Shown in pieces: positions 6,341-8,833 of a DNA stretch of 8,833 bases. A program made the translations under genes and the position numbers. This stretch comes from Labilibaculum sp. GTDB lineage: Bacteria > Bacteroidota > Bacteroidia > Bacteroidales > Marinifilaceae. The notes under the pieces were generated by a model. The model saw only the letters and a program-made list of their open reading frames with translations. It did not search any database and had not been told where the DNA came from. Position 1 is the stretch's first letter; every line of letters begins with the position of its first letter. The stretch is from NCBI GenBank assembly GCA_016743925.1, contig JADGFH010000214.1, forward strand, positions 1-8,833. The letters are read 5' to 3'.

Positions 6341-7891
6341 TTAATATAAATCCCAATTTCCTTTCATGTAGTACTTGTGTAATACTGGTTCGTGAATTCT
6401 ATTCACGTGCACACTATCCTTTTTCCAAGGATAAAAATCCTTACCAAAGGATGTTATTAAAGTCATTGCCTCCTTGTTAATCCAACGTGTAGGCACATTA
6501 ATCTCTAATTTTTGTAATTCCTCTTTTACACTTTCATAAGATGGTTGTTTTACTCCAAGAGTCCACCCCCATTCTCCCAATGTAATTACCTGATTATGCA
6601 TCGGCACCGTTTCAAAACCAGCGCTTTTAATCGTTTCTACAATACACGAGAACGCTTGAGTTGCAAAATACGGACTTCCCGATTGAGTAACAATTACACC
6701 ACCTGGGCGCAAATGGCGATAACAAATCTTATAAAATTCGTGCGAATACAATCGACCTAATTCAATGCTACGCGGATCGGGTAAATCAATGATTATTACA
6801 TCAAAATAATTCTCCGTTGATAGCATGTATTTGTATCCATCATCATTCAAAACCTCTACCTTTTCATTACTCAAAGAATTTTTGTTCAAATTGGTAAGAA
6901 TTGGATGGGTCATTCCCAAATTAGTCATGGCAGGATCTAAATCTACCAATGTAATTTTTTCAACCTTCGGATATTTTAAGATCTCACGAACTGCGCATCC
7001 ATCGCCACCTCCTAAAACCAAAACGTTTACCGGATTTGGATGTAGGCTCAATGCAGGATGAACCAAAGGTTCATGATACATGATTTCATCTCGAGTACAA
7101 AGTTGCTGATTACCATTCAAATACAACCAATAATCATTCTTCCATTGTGTCATTACAATGCGCTGATATTTGGTTTGTTCTGTATAAATAACCTTATCAG
7201 CATATTTTTGTTGCTCCCCAAACTTGATAATTGGATCAGTAACAAAAATTCCTGTTGTCAAGGAAATCATGATAAATACTCCAAGGCTTACCAACAATTT
7301 CCTTTCGGAAGCTTTAAGTAAATCCCAAAGAAAAATTAGTACCACAATAGAAACCGAGAAATTTACAAAACCAAGAATAAAAGGTGTGTAAATCAAGCCA
7401 AATACTGGTAATCCAATAACAACAAAAAATACACCTCCGAGTAAACTTCCGTAATAATCATTCTCAAGAATATTAGAGATATTGAAACGTAACTTCTCGT
7501 AATCGTCATTTATTCGAATTACCAAAGGAATTTCCATTCCAATTAACAATCCTATGCAAATGGCTAAACTGTATATTAAAATCCCGATTGCTTGGGTATA
7601 GGCCGAAGCCGTATAAACCAATAAAGCTGCAAAGGAAACAATAAAAGAAAGCGCGAATTCTAATATCAAAAAGCGCTTCAATAATCCTGTCTCAAAATTC
7701 TTGGTAATTCGACTACCCAACCCCATGGAAAATAACATGAGAGAGATAATCATTACCCAATGCAAAACAGAATTACCTAAAAAATACTGAGCCAAAGTAC
7801 CCAAAATATATTCCGCTACAACTCCAGAGAATCCGGTAGCAAATATTGCTGCCTTTAGTAATGTTGATTTATTCTTAAACACAAACTTCAA
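6341..7891 (-). CDS. speE: Membrane-anchored spermidine synthase-like aminopropyltransferase
   Basis: This 516-aa fusion has an N-terminal membrane domain with about seven helices (12-32, 41-60, 72-94, 100-122, 146-166, 169-190, 199-217) and a C-terminal aminopropyltransferase domain (about 230-450) that should face the cytoplasm. The synthase motifs are YQRIVMTQ (242-249), NGNQQLCTRDEIMYHE (259-274), the nucleotide-binding GGGDG (294-298), VDLDP (316-320), NDDG (349-352) and DLPDP (369-373). Asp369 and Asp372 match the two catalytic-site Asp of DxxDP in SpeE. The usual LDG before Gln is LNG here. The tail 450-516 lies beyond the standard synthase. The product is inferred to be spermidine or a related polyamine, with decarboxylated AdoMet from the adjacent SpeD. 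The start is TTG at 7889-7891, because tandem TAA stops lie immediately upstream in frame and the first internal Met is residue 47. GTG at 7880-7882 is the alternative. A hairpin ends five bases before the TTG. Confidence 0.9.
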   Translation of the reverse strand: MKFVFKNKSTLLKAAIFATGFSGVVAEYILGTLAQYFLGNSVLHWVMIISLMLFSMGLGSRITKNFETGLLKRFLILEFALSFIVSFAALLVYTASAYTQAIGILIYSLAICIGLLIGMEIPLVIRINDDYEKLRFNISNILENDYYGSLLGGVFFVVIGLPVFGLIYTPFILGFVNFSVSIVVLIFLWDLLKASERKLLVSLGVFIMISLTTGIFVTDPIIKFGEQQKYADKVIYTEQTKYQRIVMTQWKNDYWLYLNGNQQLCTRDEIMYHEPLVHPALSLHPNPVNVLVLGGGDGCAVREILKYPKVEKITLVDLDPAMTNLGMTHPILTNLNKNSLSNEKVEVLNDDGYKYMLSTENYFDVIIIDLPDPRSIELGRLYSHEFYKICYRHLRPGGVIVTQSGSPYFATQAFSCIVETIKSAGFETVPMHNQVITLGEWGWTLGVKQPSYESVKEELQKLEINVPTRWINKEAMTLITSFGKDFYPWKKDSVHVNRIHEPVLHKYYMKGNWDLY

Positions 7892-7896
7892 TTATT

Positions 7897-7942
7897 AATT
7901 ATAAATAATGAATGAAACGTCTTCAACTCATCATTTATAATT
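7897..7942 (-). promoter_or_regulatory. Stem-loop just upstream of the speE-like start codon
   Basis: The arms 7897-7911 (AATTATAAATAATGA) and 7928-7942 (TCATCATTTATAATT) pair over 15 positions. The single mismatch is a G-U wobble in the minus-strand RNA. Inside the loop TGAA/TTCA (7913-7916 with 7922-7925) can extend the stem. The 3' end of the stem is five bases from the TTG start, so the ribosome landing region would be paired. There is no U-tract, so termination is unlikely. A translational control hairpin, an mRNA-processing or stability element, or a small AT-rich palindromic repeat are all possible. Confidence 0.5.
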
Positions 7943-7956
7943 CCAAATTCATAATT

Positions 7957-8829
7957 CTATAAGCACCATGTAATCAATACTGATCCACCTATGTATGCAA
8001 ATGCTTCAACTAGAGCAGCACCAACATTAGGTTTTTCTTGATTAATGATTTCATCGGTTAATCGTTCACCTGGTAATAAAATTTTATCGGTAATTAAGCG
8101 CATTACTGGTAGTAAGATAATTCCTACCAAAAGCTCAAATCCAGCTTCCGTAAAAGTTGGCATCCAACCATCAAAATCTCCTACTAATCCAAATCGAATT
8201 AAGTTGGCAATAGCGATAATTGCACCCGCGAACCCAACACCTACAGCCACATTGTCTTTTTCAATGTGCTCGTGCAAATCGTATGGCGTGATCCAGTTGT
8301 AAATACGAGTAGTTACTATCAAAGCGATCTGACCAAAAGCCCAAAATACAACTGCAGTCAAAATTCCAAAAAGTAGATTCCCACTTTCTCCCGAAACAGC
8401 TCCAAAAATGATCAAACCTGAAGCCACTGAAACAGCACCTTCAACAATACCGGTTCCCGCATTTTGATCTTCAATAATCTCCTTACGGATCGAAAAATTT
8501 CTAAGAATTAAATAATCCGATAAGAAAATAGAAATATTTAAAAGGACAATTGCCAACAAACCGTAAATCGAAATATCAATTATATCTGACAATAATCCGT
8601 TCGACGGACCTACAATAGCGCTCCCAATTGAAAATAACAAGCCAATGTAATAACCAACATGAGCAACGGCAAAAGCGAAATTATCTTTCTTAACCAATTC
8701 CTCTTTAACTTTAAAGGATGGGTGAAGCAATTGGTAAACAAATTTCCCGATAAGGAAAATAGCAAATGCTACCGCGATATAAACCACAGCATCATAAACG
8801 ATAAACGAAATTTCTGATAATGACATCAT
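7957..8829 (-). CDS. DUF350 membrane protein with two DUF350 units (YjfL-like)
   Basis: This 290-aa integral membrane protein has about eight predicted helices (11-34, 52-72, 84-107, 122-144, 151-175, 193-213, 225-248, 267-289). A charged-then-small motif recurs before every second helix: KKDNFAFAVA (47-56), EDQNAGTGIV (120-129), EKDNVAVGVG (190-199) and QEKPNVGAAL (264-273). The protein is thus two DUF350 units, each made of two repeats. DUF350 has no established biochemical role to my knowledge. It is the first gene of the visible operon, 65 bases ahead of the speE-like gene, and that gap holds a hairpin. ATG codons at 8829 and 8826 both fit. The frame remains open for one codon up to the window edge, so a start further upstream and additional upstream operon genes cannot be excluded. 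Confidence 0.85.
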   Translation of the reverse strand: MMSLSEISFIVYDAVVYIAVAFAIFLIGKFVYQLLHPSFKVKEELVKKDNFAFAVAHVGYYIGLLFSIGSAIVGPSNGLLSDIIDISIYGLLAIVLLNISIFLSDYLILRNFSIRKEIIEDQNAGTGIVEGAVSVASGLIIFGAVSGESGNLLFGILTAVVFWAFGQIALIVTTRIYNWITPYDLHEHIEKDNVAVGVGFAGAIIAIANLIRFGLVGDFDGWMPTFTEAGFELLVGIILLPVMRLITDKILLPGERLTDEIINQEKPNVGAALVEAFAYIGGSVLITWCL

Positions 8830-8833
8830 AAGT

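Noticed and set aside
8045..8302. Open frame on the + strand opposite the DUF350 gene, and similar frames opposite other genes
   Set aside because: These have low-complexity, unfamiliar translations and sit antisense to genes with strong family motifs.
1..8833. Mobile element, phage or defence island
   Set aside because: No transposase, integrase, recombination site pair or toxin-antitoxin signature was seen; gene content is ordinary chromosomal apart from the membrane polyamine operon.

Overview
The window reads as chromosomal DNA from a member of the Bacteroidota. The evidence is low G+C, a family S46 dipeptidyl-peptidase (a family best known from this phylum), weak or absent Shine-Dalgarno sequences, and promoters of the Bacteroidota type (TTG, 19-bp spacer, TAnnTTTG). 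The style suggests a marine lineage such as Marinilabiliales/Marinifilaceae, but that placement is a guess. I see no insertion sequence, integrase, tRNA, rRNA or CRISPR array.

The left half (1-4804) is all on the + strand. It starts with a secreted protein of an uncharacterised family that I read as kinase-like (CotH-like); its start codon is probably cut by the left edge. Next come RNase HII (rnhB, from its own promoter), a 725-aa secreted S46 peptidase with DPP7-type specificity residues and a clear terminator, and RNase HI (rnhA, from its own near-consensus promoter). The two RNases H flank the peptidase and share the same promoter layout.

The right half (4940-8829) is a four-gene operon on the - strand that runs towards rnhA. 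Its order of transcription is a double DUF350 membrane protein, a spermidine synthase fused to a seven-helix membrane domain, a short AdoMet decarboxylase (SpeD) with its catalytic residues intact, and a two-helix K+ channel with a cytoplasmic RCK/TrkA domain. The last three genes are 9 and 12 bases apart. The operon couples aminopropyl-donor production (SpeD) and aminopropyl transfer at the membrane (SpeE-like) to an ion channel and an uncharacterised membrane protein. This is the most interesting system in the window. A 15-bp hairpin sits directly before the non-ATG start of the synthase gene.

Between the convergent rnhA and channel genes is an exact 23-bp-period tandem repeat of about 4.5 diverged copies. 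Its flanking arms tend to form small hairpins of differing sequence. No stretch longer than 300 bases lacks a gene; the longest gap, 1776-2042, holds a putative promoter element and an AT-only inverted repeat.
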